In this document: positions 1-7,143 of the stretch, piece after piece
How positions within the stretch are numbered: position 1 is the stretch's first letter
How the letters are laid out: each line of letters begins with the position of its first letter
Source of the DNA: ECT2AJA-044 sp965658225
GTDB lineage: Bacteria; Bacteroidota; Bacteroidia; Flavobacteriales; ECT2AJA-044
DNA: 22,758 bases
Assembly: GCA_965658225.1 (NCBI GenBank)
Contig: CBFHRK010000030.1
Coordinates: 1 to 22,758 of the forward strand
Direction of reading: 5' to 3'
The notes under the pieces: generated by a model
What the model was told of the DNA's origin: nothing
Databases searched by the model: none
Seen by the model: only the letters and a program-made list of their open reading frames with translations
Made by a program: the position numbers and the translations under genes

Positions 1-28
1 AGTTATTCACGGGCCATCTTTGAGGGTA

Positions 29-62
29 TAAAAAAAAGGTGCTACCCAACGGCAACACCTTT
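29..62 (-). terminator. Rho-independent terminator of rpmH
   Basis: Read leftward, a 10-bp stem (arms 51-60 and 37-46, two of the pairs being G-U) closes a 4-nt loop and is followed by a run of T from about 36 to 29. It lies 31 nt beyond the rpmH stop codon and would end that transcript. Confidence 0.8.
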
Positions 63-92
63 ATTCTTTATCGATCAAACGCAACATCACAA

Positions 93-245
93 TCAGTGAC
101 GCATTTCGTCAGATACGCTAACACGCTTACGACCTTTAGCTCTACGGCGAGCTAAAACTTTGCGTCCGTTCGCAGAGGCCATACGCTCACGGAATCCGTG
201 TTTGTTACGACGCTTGCGCTGTGATGGTTGGAAAGTACGTTTCAT
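93..245 (-). CDS. rpmH: 50S ribosomal protein L34
   Basis: Fifty codons encoding the very basic L34 protein, a late-assembling component of the large ribosomal subunit. The product begins MKRTFQPSQRKRRNKHGFRE and carries the family core RMASANGRKVLARRRAKGRK, ending in a short acidic-polar tail (VSVSDEMRH). The length is normal for L34. The ATG at 245-243 is fixed by the invariant MKRT(F/Y)QPS start. The gene is monocistronic, with a consensus Bacteroidota promoter about 40 nt upstream and a hairpin terminator downstream. In many bacteria rpmH sits beside rnpA and yidC, but the neighbour here is an acetyltransferase. The identification is close to certain. Confidence 0.98.
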   Translation of the reverse strand: MKRTFQPSQRKRRNKHGFRERMASANGRKVLARRRAKGRKRVSVSDEMRH

Positions 246-284
246 CTTATGTCTTCTTTAATGTCTGATTCTTCAATCGGGGTG

Positions 285-314
285 CAAATATACGGAGTCT
301 TAATTAGTTGACAA
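285..314 (-). promoter_or_regulatory. Consensus Bacteroidota promoter of rpmH
   Basis: On the minus strand a -33 element TTG (314-312), exactly 19 nt of spacer and a -7 element TATATTTG (292-285) match the primary sigma consensus of Bacteroidota (TTG-N19/20-TAnnTTTG). Transcription would start around 280, leaving a leader of roughly 35 nt before the rpmH ATG. This is the best promoter in the window and calibrates the weaker ones. Confidence 0.85.
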
Positions 315-359
315 ATGTTTGGGGCTAATTTTCTTGTTACTTAATACAGCATCAATTCA

Positions 360-803
360 TTACGGTTTCCGTATCATCTCTTGATGCGGAATATGATCGA
401 GCATAAACTCCTTTCCATCGACCTCAAAACCAAACGATGAATAAAAATCGCGCAGGTACCATTGCGCCGTAATTCGCACGGGCTGCCTGCCTTTCCAGCG
501 AAAGGCTTCTTCGAGCACAAAGTTCACTAACTCCCTACCGATGCCCTTGCCTCGTTCATTAGGGTGAGTAACTAATCGGCCTATACTGAGCTCTTTAAAC
601 TCTGTGCCTGGCGGCACGATACGACCGTACGCGATTACATCACCCTCTTCGCTTTGCTTCCAAACGTGCAACGACTGCTGATCCAAACTGTCATTATCAA
701 TAAACGGACAGCACTGCTCAACTACGAATACCCGCTGACGCAACTCAAGCACAGCATACAATTCTTCTTTTGAAAGCTCTTCCCAACTCTTTATTACAAA
801 CAT
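360..803 (-). CDS. GNAT N-acetyltransferase, ElaA family
   Basis: A 147-residue single-domain acetyltransferase that would transfer an acetyl group from acetyl-CoA to an unknown amine acceptor in the cytoplasm. The acetyl-CoA pyrophosphate loop is visible as R84-G-K-G-I-G89, preceded by the beta-strand ELSIGRLVTHP. The N-terminal LRQRVFVVEQ (21-30), followed by a cysteine-proline pair, is typical of the ElaA branch, and the C-terminal FYSSFGFEVDGKEF is the usual end of the fold. ATG at 803 is chosen because a TATCTTTA box ends 3 nt upstream of it. The gene runs divergently from the dehydrogenase at 862 with 58 nt between the starts, so both promoters share this short region. The acceptor is unknown. 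Confidence 0.9.
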   Translation of the reverse strand: MFVIKSWEELSKEELYAVLELRQRVFVVEQCCPFIDNDSLDQQSLHVWKQSEEGDVIAYGRIVPPGTEFKELSIGRLVTHPNERGKGIGRELVNFVLEEAFRWKGRQPVRITAQWYLRDFYSSFGFEVDGKEFMLDHIPHQEMIRKP

Positions 804-806
804 GCC

Positions 807-814
807 TAAAGATA
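807..814 (-). promoter_or_regulatory. -7 box upstream of the ElaA-type gene
   Basis: Minus-strand TATCTTTA (one mismatch to TAnnTTTG) ends 3 nt before the ATG at 803, suggesting a leaderless transcript. No TTG is seen at the expected -33 position. Confidence 0.4.
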
Positions 815-849
815 CAATCTACAGTAAACAGCACTTTAAAACATAAGGT

Positions 850-857
850 TAACTTTG
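850..857 (+). promoter_or_regulatory. -7 box upstream of the dehydrogenase gene
   Basis: TAACTTTG matches TAnnTTTG exactly and is separated from the ATG at 862 by only 4 nt (TCGC). The transcript would start at or next to the A of the start codon. No clear -33 TTG is present. Confidence 0.55.
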
Positions 858-861
858 TCGC

Positions 862-1662
862 ATGTCCTTTCATTTTCATCATAAAGTAGTTTGGATTACT
901 GGAGCTTCCTCTGGTATCGGCGAGCATCTAGCATATCGGATTGCGCGCGACGAACCTTATTTAGTACTCAGCGCTCGACGAACCGATGCACTTGAACACG
1001 TAGCCGCGCAAACGAATCTGCCCGAAGGGCATGTACTTGTTTTGCCATTGGACCTCAGCAAGCCAGAAGAATTTGAGACTGCTACTAAAACCGTTATTGA
1101 TCGTTTTGGCCGTATTGACTACCTCGTAAATAATGGCGGTATCGGACACAAATCGGCTGTTTTGGATACAAGTTCGGAAGTGGACCGACAAGTAATGGAG
1201 GTGAATTTTTTTGGAAATATACTGCTCACAAAGGCCGTTTTACCCCGCATGTTGGAACAAGGCATCGGTCAAATTACAGTGATTTCCTCGATGCTCTCAA
1301 AATTTGGCGCGCCCGACGTAGCCTCTTATGCTGCATCCAAGCATGCTTTAAACGGCTATTACGAATCGCTCCGTGAGGAGCTTGTCGGCAAAGGCATAAC
1401 CATTCAAATATTCGCTCCGGGGTTTGTAAGAACCGATGTTACTGTAAAGTCGCTTGACGGCAAGGGACAGGCCTACGGGAAAAATAGTCCGGCCCAAGAA
1501 AAAGGAATGGACCCAAAAAAATGTGCGATCAAAATGAAAAAGCACATGATTCACCGCACTCCTTTCACCTATATCGGTGGCTGGGAACTAGGCGCAATTC
1601 CTTTTAAAACTCTTTTCCCGCGACTCTTTTTCTTTACAATGAGGAAGCTTAGCGTCAAATAG
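862..1662 (+). CDS. Short-chain dehydrogenase/reductase (classical SDR)
   Basis: A 266-residue cytosolic NAD(P)-dependent oxidoreductase with a Rossmann fold. Visible motifs are the cofactor loop T13-G-A-S-S-G-I-G20, the D64-L region, N90-N-G-G93, the structural Asn115, the catalytic Ser143, Tyr156 and Lys160 (YAASK), and the P186-G-F-V-R-T191 element. The AR pair after the second beta-strand (residues 38-39) hints at NADP(H) preference, which is an inference. The C-terminal part is basic and hydrophobic (GWELGAIPFKTLFPRLFFF), as in DHRS7-like membrane-associated members, so weak membrane attachment is possible. It starts just behind a -7 box and is followed by a weak hairpin around 1663-1687. 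The substrate cannot be read from the sequence. Confidence 0.93.
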   Translation: MSFHFHHKVVWITGASSGIGEHLAYRIARDEPYLVLSARRTDALEHVAAQTNLPEGHVLVLPLDLSKPEEFETATKTVIDRFGRIDYLVNNGGIGHKSAVLDTSSEVDRQVMEVNFFGNILLTKAVLPRMLEQGIGQITVISSMLSKFGAPDVASYAASKHALNGYYESLREELVGKGITIQIFAPGFVRTDVTVKSLDGKGQAYGKNSPAQEKGMDPKKCAIKMKKHMIHRTPFTYIGGWELGAIPFKTLFPRLFFFTMRKLSVK

Positions 1663-1726
1663 GAACCGTATATTCCTTATCGGTTTCTTCGAAGCTAAGA
1701 ATTCGACCCGCCTATCGCGAATGTGT

Positions 1727-1734
1727 TATCTTTG
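1727..1734 (+). promoter_or_regulatory. -7 box upstream of the oxygenase/ABC operon
   Basis: TATCTTTG is an exact TAnnTTTG match, 21 nt before the ATG at 1756. It lies inside the longer GTG-initiated reading of the oxygenase, which argues for the ATG. No -33 TTG at the expected distance. Confidence 0.5.
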
Positions 1735-1755
1735 GATTTCCTTAAAGCTATCGAC

Positions 1756-2568
1756 ATGAATTTGATTCATTCAAAATATACGGGCCAGGAAGCAGAGGCC
1801 CAATTGAAAAAAGATTTTGATTCCGCTCAGCCGTGCCGGCACTTGGCATTAGACGGATTCTTGACCGAAGAATTAGCGAACAACCTATTTGAGCATTTCC
1901 CAAGCATGGACGACTTGAAAGTGCGTCGGAAAAGTTTGAACGAAAACAAAGCCGAAGACTATCATTTCGATCGATTTCATTCGAGCTTTTCTGATCTTAA
2001 AAGCTTGATCCAAAGCGACGAATTTTGCTCGTACATGTCGCGAATTACAGGAATCGAAGGATTACACACCACTACAGACGCACTGGGCTCAGGAGTTCAT
2101 CAAGGAGCAAATGGCAGCTACGTAGATGTGCATGTAGACGTTAACATGAATCCCGAAAAAGGGCTTTGGCGCAGAATTAACCTTCTTATTTACCTCAACA
2201 AAAATTGGCAAGATGGCTATGGAGGCGACCTTGAACTTTGGGATAAAGAAATGAAGGTGATGCACCATAAATACGCCCCGAGTTTTAACAGGGCTGTTAT
2301 TTTTGAAACAGACGATAATTCGCCCCACGGATACGGAAAAATTGATGTTCCGGAAGGAGAAACACGCAAGAGTTTTTACACTTATTTCTATACGCCGATT
2401 CCCGAAGGCTTTGTTTATCGCGACTCGCGCTTTGTATCAAGGCCCGACGATTCCACTTTGCGCAAACTCGTTACCAATGCGAAGGAAACGGTAAAAATCT
2501 CTGGAAAACGTCTCTTGAAAAATTTAGGCGTTAAATCACTTGACTTCCAGGACAAAAACAAAAAATGA
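1756..2568 (+). CDS. 2-oxoglutarate/Fe(II)-dependent oxygenase, prolyl-hydroxylase-like
   Basis: A 270-residue protein with the 2OG-Fe(II) oxygenase fold; such enzymes hydroxylate a substrate while decarboxylating 2-oxoglutarate. The iron-binding triad is readable as H126-x-D128 (VHVDVN) and distal His191 (SPHGYGK), with Arg204 (GETRKSFYTYFY) placed to bind the 2-oxoglutarate carboxylate. The strand RRINLLIYLN and the GGDLELW segment are typical of the prolyl-4-hydroxylase-like branch. The frame opens at a GTG at 1723, but a -7 box overlaps that start, so I use the ATG at 1756. The stop codon overlaps the ATG of the ABC exporter (ATGA at 2565-2568), so the two are probably translated together. 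The substrate is unknown; small molecules, peptides or lipid-linked groups are all possible. Confidence 0.88.
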   Translation: MNLIHSKYTGQEAEAQLKKDFDSAQPCRHLALDGFLTEELANNLFEHFPSMDDLKVRRKSLNENKAEDYHFDRFHSSFSDLKSLIQSDEFCSYMSRITGIEGLHTTTDALGSGVHQGANGSYVDVHVDVNMNPEKGLWRRINLLIYLNKNWQDGYGGDLELWDKEMKVMHHKYAPSFNRAVIFETDDNSPHGYGKIDVPEGETRKSFYTYFYTPIPEGFVYRDSRFVSRPDDSTLRKLVTNAKETVKISGKRLLKNLGVKSLDFQDKNKK

Positions 2569-4178
2569 GCGACGACAAACCGAAGCCAAAAAACAGAACG
2601 GTAGGTTCTTGGAAAAAGGCGCGTAAACTGCTCATCTATCTTCGTCCGTATCGGCTCGAATTTGGAATAGGACTTTTATTCCTCCTCGGTTCAAGTTTGG
2701 CTTCGCTCGCATTTCCAAAGTACCTGGGTGATTTAGTGGATAGTGCCAGCAAGGAATTTGTGGAGCAAATCGACAAAATCGCCCTCATCCTACTGGTTAT
2801 ATTAGTAGTTCAAGCGGTTATGAGCTACTTCCGAATTGTTCTTTTTGTGCGCGTAACTGAAAAAATGCTCGCGGCATTGCGGCAAGCTACTTATCGCCAT
2901 TTAATTCAATTACCAATGTCGTTTTTTAGCGAACGCCGGGTGGGAGAATTGAACTCGCGCATTTCAGCCGATGTCGCTCTCCTTCAAGAAACATTTACCA
3001 CTACGCTGGCCGAGTTTCTTCGCCAAATGATCATTATTGTCGGTGGCATTACTTTGCTAGCGATCACAAGTGTAAAATTGACCCTGTTCATGTTGGCGAT
3101 CTTACCCGCCATTATGATCATTGCCGTTTTCTTCGGGCGATTCATAAGGAAATTTTCAAAAGACGTTCAAAAGCAAGTCGCTGAATCAAACACGATCGTG
3201 GAAGAAACTCTTCAAGGGATACAGAATGTAAAGGCATTCGCGAACGAATTCTTCGAAATTAAACGATATACGGCCAAAACAAATGAAGTGGCCAAAACAG
3301 CCATTAAAGGCGGGGTCTATCGCGGAGCGTTTTCAAGTTTTATTATCACGGGACTCTTTGGGGCTATTGTAGCCGTTATTTGGAAAGGATCGGTACTCGT
3401 TCAATCCGGTGAAATTCAAATTGGACAGCTTTTTAGTTTCGTCATCTATTCGGGATTCATCGGCGGATCTATTGGCGGATTGGCCGACGTGTATGCGCGG
3501 ATTCAAAAAGCTATCGGGGCAACAGAAGAGTTGATGGAAATTTTAGAGCAGCCAACGGAAGAACTCAGCGATGAAAACAAAGGCATCGAACTCAAAGGCG
3601 CTGTGCGTTTTCAAAACGTTCGTTTTGCCTATCCTTCTCGACCCGACATGACTGTCCTGAAGGATCTTTCCTTTGAAGCAAAACCAGGCCAGCAAATTGC
3701 TTTGGTAGGCGCTAGTGGCGCGGGTAAATCGACCATTGTTCAGTTGCTTTATCAGTTTTATAAACCTTTATCAGGTGCCATCTACTTCGACGATCTTGAG
3801 GCATCTACCTTTGAGTTAAGCGCCTTACGGCGCGAAATGGCCCTTGTTCCACAAGACGTGCTTTTATTCGGAGGTACGATTCGCGAAAACATCGAATACG
3901 GTNNNNNNNNNNNNNNNNNNNNNNNNNNNNNNNNNNNNNNNNNNNNNNNNNNNNNNNNNNNNNNNNNNNNNNNNNNNNNNNNNNNNNNNNNNNNNNNNNN
4001 NCGTACATCCCTCGTTATTGCCCACCGCTTAAGTACTATTCGAAATGCGGATGCCATATTAGTGCTCCAAGATGGAGAACTGGTTGAACAAGGAACACAT
4101 TGGGACCTTATGAACAACCCGGAAAGTAGGTATCGCGAGCTAAACGAACTTCAAGGATACTTCACTTCCGAAAAATAA
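2565..4178 (+). CDS. ABC exporter, fused membrane and ATPase domains (interrupted by an assembly gap)
   Basis: A half-transporter of the MsbA/BmrA type, acting as a homodimer in the inner membrane. Membrane helices lie at about residues 32-54, 72-97, 152-192, 255-280 and 288-306. The ATPase domain shows the A-loop Tyr (FAYPSRP, 355-361), Walker A G382-ASGAGKS-T390, and Q-loop Gln430 (VPQD), then after the gap the H-loop histidine (VIAHRLST). The LSGGQ signature, Walker B and D-loop fall in the 99-N gap (codons 447-479). Close families have nearly 90 residues there rather than 33, so the true protein should be about 590 residues. It starts within the oxygenase stop codon. Lipid, peptide or drug export cannot be told apart from sequence alone. 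Confidence 0.92.
   Translation: MSDDKPKPKNRTVGSWKKARKLLIYLRPYRLEFGIGLLFLLGSSLASLAFPKYLGDLVDSASKEFVEQIDKIALILLVILVVQAVMSYFRIVLFVRVTEKMLAALRQATYRHLIQLPMSFFSERRVGELNSRISADVALLQETFTTTLAEFLRQMIIIVGGITLLAITSVKLTLFMLAILPAIMIIAVFFGRFIRKFSKDVQKQVAESNTIVEETLQGIQNVKAFANEFFEIKRYTAKTNEVAKTAIKGGVYRGAFSSFIITGLFGAIVAVIWKGSVLVQSGEIQIGQLFSFVIYSGFIGGSIGGLADVYARIQKAIGATEELMEILEQPTEELSDENKGIELKGAVRFQNVRFAYPSRPDMTVLKDLSFEAKPGQQIALVGASGAGKSTIVQLLYQFYKPLSGAIYFDDLEASTFELSALRREMALVPQDVLLFGGTIRENIEYGXXXXXXXXXXXXXXXXXXXXXXXXXXXXXXXXXRTSLVIAHRLSTIRNADAILVLQDGELVEQGTHWDLMNNPESRYRELNELQGYFTSEK
3903..4001. other. Assembly gap (99 N)
   Basis: A run of N interrupts the ABC exporter gene. The reading frame continues across it, but comparison with MsbA-type ATPase domains suggests that about 55 more codons belong here than the N run allows, so its length is probably a placeholder. 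Confidence 0.97.
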
Positions 4179-4205
4179 AGTCGAACCGTTCCCATTCATT
4201 TCTGT

Positions 4206-4213
4206 TATATTTG
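4206..4213 (+). promoter_or_regulatory. -7 box upstream of the sulfatase gene
   Basis: TATATTTG, an exact TAnnTTTG match, 27 nt before the ATG at 4241. No TTG at the ideal -33 spacing. It would give a leader of about 20 nt. Confidence 0.5.
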
Positions 4214-4240
4214 GATTGAACTAACTATTACAATCTAGCT

Positions 4241-5800
4241 ATGACCAGAAAAATCGGACCGTTAGGTCTAAAGAAATGGGCACTATTCATTTTGGCGCTT
4301 TTACCCGCGTTTTCTTTCGCCCAAAAAAAACCCAACATCCTTGTTCTTTGGGGCGATGATATTGGCCAAACTAATGTAAGTGCCTATTCAATGGGTATTA
4401 CGGGGTATCAAACACCGAATATTGATCAAATTGCCAAAGATGGAGTCATTTTTACGGACTACTATGCCGAGCAAAGTTGTACTGCGGGCCGATCGAGTTT
4501 TATTACCGGGCAAAGCGTTTTTCGCACAGGACTTAGTAAAGTAGGTATGCCCGGTGCCAAAGAAGGACTTAGTGAAGAAGATCCGACAATTGCTGAAATG
4601 CTAAAACCATTAGGGTACCGCACGGGCCAATTCGGAAAAAATCATTTAGGTGATCGCGATGAGCATTTACCGACGAACCACGGATTCGATGAGTTCTACG
4701 GAAACCTTTATCACTTAAATGCAGAAGAAGAGCCAGAATTAGAGGATTATCCAGATCCAGAAGAGTATCCGGATTTTCGCAAGAATTTCGGTCCTCGCGG
4801 AGTTATTCATTCCTATGCTGATGGTCGTGTAGAAGATACAGGGCCTTTGACGAAGAAAAGAATGGAAACGATTGACGACGAATCGTCCGATGAAGCAATT
4901 CGTTTTATTCGTGAATCGGTAGAAGCCGGAGAACCATTCTTCGTTTGGTGGAATGGAACGCGTATGCACTTCCGTACCCACGTTAAAAAAGAGTTGAGAG
5001 GGATTTCAGGTCAAAATGAATACGGTGACGGAATGGTTGAGCACGACATGCACGTAGGGAAATTCCTAGCCCTATTGGACGAGCTCGGAATTTCTGACAA
5101 TACAATTGTCATGTACAGCACCGATAACGGCCCTCACAAAAACACATGGCCCGATGCAGGTTTAAACCCTTTCCGAGGTGAAAAGAATACCAATTGGGAA
5201 GGTGGATGGAGAGTACCAGCAATGGTTCGCTGGCCCAATGAAATCCCTGCCGGTCAAATTTCAAATGAAATTGTATCTGGTATGGACTGGTTCCCGACTT
5301 TTGTTGCCGCAGCTGGTGACAAAAAAGTCACTCAAAAACTACTCGACGGTTACTCGGCGAATGGCCGAGACTACAAAGTACATTTAGATGGTTACAATAT
5401 CATGGATCACCTGAAGGACACGAAAGAACCATCGGGTCGAAAAGAACTCTTCTATTTCTCTGACGACGGAGATCTAACCGCTTTGAGATACAATGATTGG
5501 AAAATAATTTTCATGGAACAAAGAGCGAAAGGAACGCTTCAAGTTTGGGCCGAGCCTTTTACACCTTTACGCGTTCCATTGATTTTCAATCTTCGTCGCG
5601 ATCCTTATGAGTTCGCTCAAATCACATCGAACACCTATTATGACTGGCTTCTTGATCACGCCTTTATGCTTGTCCCTGCACAAGCTGTGGTTGGTGAATT
5701 CCTTGGAACTTTTCAAGAGTACCCACCCCGTATGAAAGCAGCTAGCTTCAGCCTGGAAAAAGTTATGGAACAACTTGCGAGCCCGGGTGGATCTAATTAA
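4241..5800 (+). CDS. Exported sulfatase (formylglycine-dependent, arylsulfatase-like)
   Basis: A 519-residue sulfate-ester hydrolase of the alkaline-phosphatase superfamily. The N-terminus has a basic patch, a hydrophobic core at 13-25 and a likely signal-peptidase site after FSFA-Q28, so it acts in the periplasm or outside. Calcium ligands are Asp39-Asp40 and Asp295-Asn296 (STDNG). The modified residue is Cys80 in C-T-A-G-R, the Cys-type sulfatase signature that is converted to formylglycine. Lys133 and His135 (FGKNHLGD), His243 and Lys315 fit the other active-site positions. No formylglycine-generating enzyme or anSME is in the window, so maturation depends on a gene elsewhere. A strong terminator follows. 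The next gene is a secreted HAD phosphatase. The natural substrate is unknown; sulfated algal polysaccharide or small aryl sulfates are possible. Confidence 0.95.
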   Translation: MTRKIGPLGLKKWALFILALLPAFSFAQKKPNILVLWGDDIGQTNVSAYSMGITGYQTPNIDQIAKDGVIFTDYYAEQSCTAGRSSFITGQSVFRTGLSKVGMPGAKEGLSEEDPTIAEMLKPLGYRTGQFGKNHLGDRDEHLPTNHGFDEFYGNLYHLNAEEEPELEDYPDPEEYPDFRKNFGPRGVIHSYADGRVEDTGPLTKKRMETIDDESSDEAIRFIRESVEAGEPFFVWWNGTRMHFRTHVKKELRGISGQNEYGDGMVEHDMHVGKFLALLDELGISDNTIVMYSTDNGPHKNTWPDAGLNPFRGEKNTNWEGGWRVPAMVRWPNEIPAGQISNEIVSGMDWFPTFVAAAGDKKVTQKLLDGYSANGRDYKVHLDGYNIMDHLKDTKEPSGRKELFYFSDDGDLTALRYNDWKIIFMEQRAKGTLQVWAEPFTPLRVPLIFNLRRDPYEFAQITSNTYYDWLLDHAFMLVPAQAVVGEFLGTFQEYPPRMKAASFSLEKVMEQLASPGGSN

Positions 5801-5820
5801 ACATCCGTTTTAAGACAACG

Positions 5821-5850
5821 AAACCCAAGGCACTGTGCCTTGGGTTTTTT
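5821..5850 (+). terminator. Rho-independent terminator of the sulfatase gene
   Basis: A perfect 12-bp stem (5821-5832 with 5836-5847), a 3-nt loop and a T-rich tail. It begins 20 nt after the sulfatase stop codon. The tail merges with a possible -7 box of the next gene. Confidence 0.9.
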
Positions 5851-5857
5851 ATTTTTA
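5850..5857 (+). promoter_or_regulatory. -7-like box of the HAD lipoprotein gene, overlapping a terminator tail
   Basis: TATTTTTA (one mismatch to TAnnTTTG) begins in the T-tract of the preceding terminator and ends 5 nt before the ATG at 5863. T-rich sequence makes a chance match likely, so support is modest. Confidence 0.35.
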
Positions 5858-5862
5858 CAACT

Positions 5863-6876
5863 ATGAAATACATACTTCTCGTTTTTGCCTTTGCCCTGTT
5901 TGCTTGCAATACCCCTACTCCAAACCCCGAAGCAACTTCTGAATCTGTTACGGAAACTACTTCGGATCCTTTACCTAGCTGGAACGAAACAGCTAATAAA
6001 CAAGCAATTATTCAATACGTCGAATCCGTTACGGATAAGAACAGTAAAGACTATATCGCCCCTTCCGATCGAATTGCTACATTCGACAATGACGGCACAC
6101 TTTGGTCTGAGCAGCCCCTCTATTTTCAACTTTTTTTCGCGATCGACCGCATCACTGAGCTGGCCCCGGAGCATCCCGAATGGGAAAGCGAAGAGCCTTT
6201 TGCTTCCGTTCTTAAAGGTGACTTAAATGGCGCCCTAGCGGGCGGAGAAGAGAGCATTATCAAATTAGTAATGGTCAGCCATTCCGGGGTAACGAGCACA
6301 GAATTCAACTCGATCGTGACAAATTGGATAGACACTGCGAAACATCCTATTTCCGGAAAAAACTATACCCAATTGGTGTATCAACCCATGCTCGAAATAC
6401 TCGATTACCTCCGCGCCAATGACTTCAAAACCTTTATCGTTTCTGGTGGCGGCATCGACTTTATGCGTCCTTGGTCGGAAGCCGTTTACGGAATCCCATC
6501 AGAGCAAGTAGTAGGTTCCGGTGTTGAAATTGAATTTGAAATGACCGATTCTGGACCAGTGCTTAATCGATTACCCAAAATGAATTTTATTGATGACAAA
6601 GCCGGAAAACCCTTAGGAATTCAACGTCATATTGGCAAAAAACCCGTGTTCGCCGCAGGAAATTCAGACGGTGACCTTCAAATGCTCCAATGGACCGATT
6701 CAAATGAACACCTATCTTTTCAACTCTACATTCACCACACCGATTCGGTACGCGAAACCGCCTATGACCGTGAAAGCCCTATTGGCAAACTAGACAAAGG
6801 CTGGGACGAAGCAGTTGAAAAAGGTTGGACTGTTGCGGATATGGCTAAAGATTGGAATACCGTATGGCCTGAATAA
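5863..6876 (+). CDS. HAD-superfamily phosphatase, predicted lipoprotein
   Basis: A 337-residue hydrolase with a lipoprotein signal peptide: hydrophobic residues 4-13 lead into the lipobox L12-F-A-C15, followed by a Thr/Pro/Ser/Glu-rich linker to about residue 40. The HAD motifs are clear: motif I Asp75-Asn-Asp77-Gly-Thr (nucleophile Asp75), motif II Ser194 in IVSGGG, and motif IV G266-N-S-D-G-D271. The layout resembles the phosphoserine-phosphatase-like HADs. It is therefore a membrane-anchored, extracytoplasmic phosphomonoesterase. It follows the sulfatase, separated by a terminator, so the two are probably transcribed separately but may serve ester removal in one pathway (inference). The substrate is unknown. 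Confidence 0.92.
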   Translation: MKYILLVFAFALFACNTPTPNPEATSESVTETTSDPLPSWNETANKQAIIQYVESVTDKNSKDYIAPSDRIATFDNDGTLWSEQPLYFQLFFAIDRITELAPEHPEWESEEPFASVLKGDLNGALAGGEESIIKLVMVSHSGVTSTEFNSIVTNWIDTAKHPISGKNYTQLVYQPMLEILDYLRANDFKTFIVSGGGIDFMRPWSEAVYGIPSEQVVGSGVEIEFEMTDSGPVLNRLPKMNFIDDKAGKPLGIQRHIGKKPVFAAGNSDGDLQMLQWTDSNEHLSFQLYIHHTDSVRETAYDRESPIGKLDKGWDEAVEKGWTVADMAKDWNTVWPE

Positions 6877-6899
6877 AACGCCCGGCATAACATTCGTCG

Positions 6900-6930
6900 T
6901 TGTTCAATCAACCTCTACTTTGTACCTTTT
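6900..6930 (+). promoter_or_regulatory. Promoter of the 60-residue membrane protein gene
   Basis: TTG (6900-6902), a 20-nt spacer and TACCTTTT (6923-6930) fit TTG-N19/20-TAnnTTTG with one mismatch. An overlapping alternative -7 box TACTTTG lies at 6916-6922. The start codon is 15 nt beyond the box. Confidence 0.5.
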
Positions 6931-6945
6931 TAAAAAGTAGAAATC

Positions 6946-7128
6946 ATGAATGAACAAGTAAAACAAAACGGCCCCAACTCCGCCATTTATGGTCTCGGAT
7001 TTATTGGGGCCGTTATCTATTACATTTCACACGCAACCGGTTTTGTTTCCGGTTTCATTGGCTTTCTAAAGGCGCTCGTTTGGCCAGCATTTCTGGTATA
7101 TGAAGCCTTGAGTGCAATACACGGCTAA
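6946..7128 (+). CDS. Small membrane protein of unknown function
   Basis: A 60-residue protein with a short polar N-terminus (MNEQVKQNGPNSAIYG) and two hydrophobic stretches, about 14-32 and 38-54, the first rich in Gly and Tyr and the second containing LVWPAFLVYEAL. This predicts a small inner-membrane protein with one or two helices. It has its own promoter and sits alone between the HAD lipoprotein and the convergent rsmG (15 nt away). The composition and clean promoter argue for a real gene, and I recall similar short proteins in other bacteria. No function is assigned. Confidence 0.75.
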   Translation: MNEQVKQNGPNSAIYGLGFIGAVIYYISHATGFVSGFIGFLKALVWPAFLVYEALSAIHG

Positions 7129-7143
7129 TGTAGCCTCTATGTT

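Noticed and set aside
302..330. AATTAG...CTAATT inverted repeat around the rpmH -33 element
   Set aside because: Short, AT-only-rich arms with a 17-nt loop in AT-rich DNA; not enough to call an operator.
1663..1687. Weak hairpin after the dehydrogenase gene
   Set aside because: Only about six pairs including a G-U and a 12-nt loop, with an interrupted T-tract; mentioned under the gene but not called.
1723..1755. GTG start for the oxygenase at 1723
   Set aside because: It precedes an exact -7 box at 1727-1734, so the GTG would lie upstream of the transcription start.
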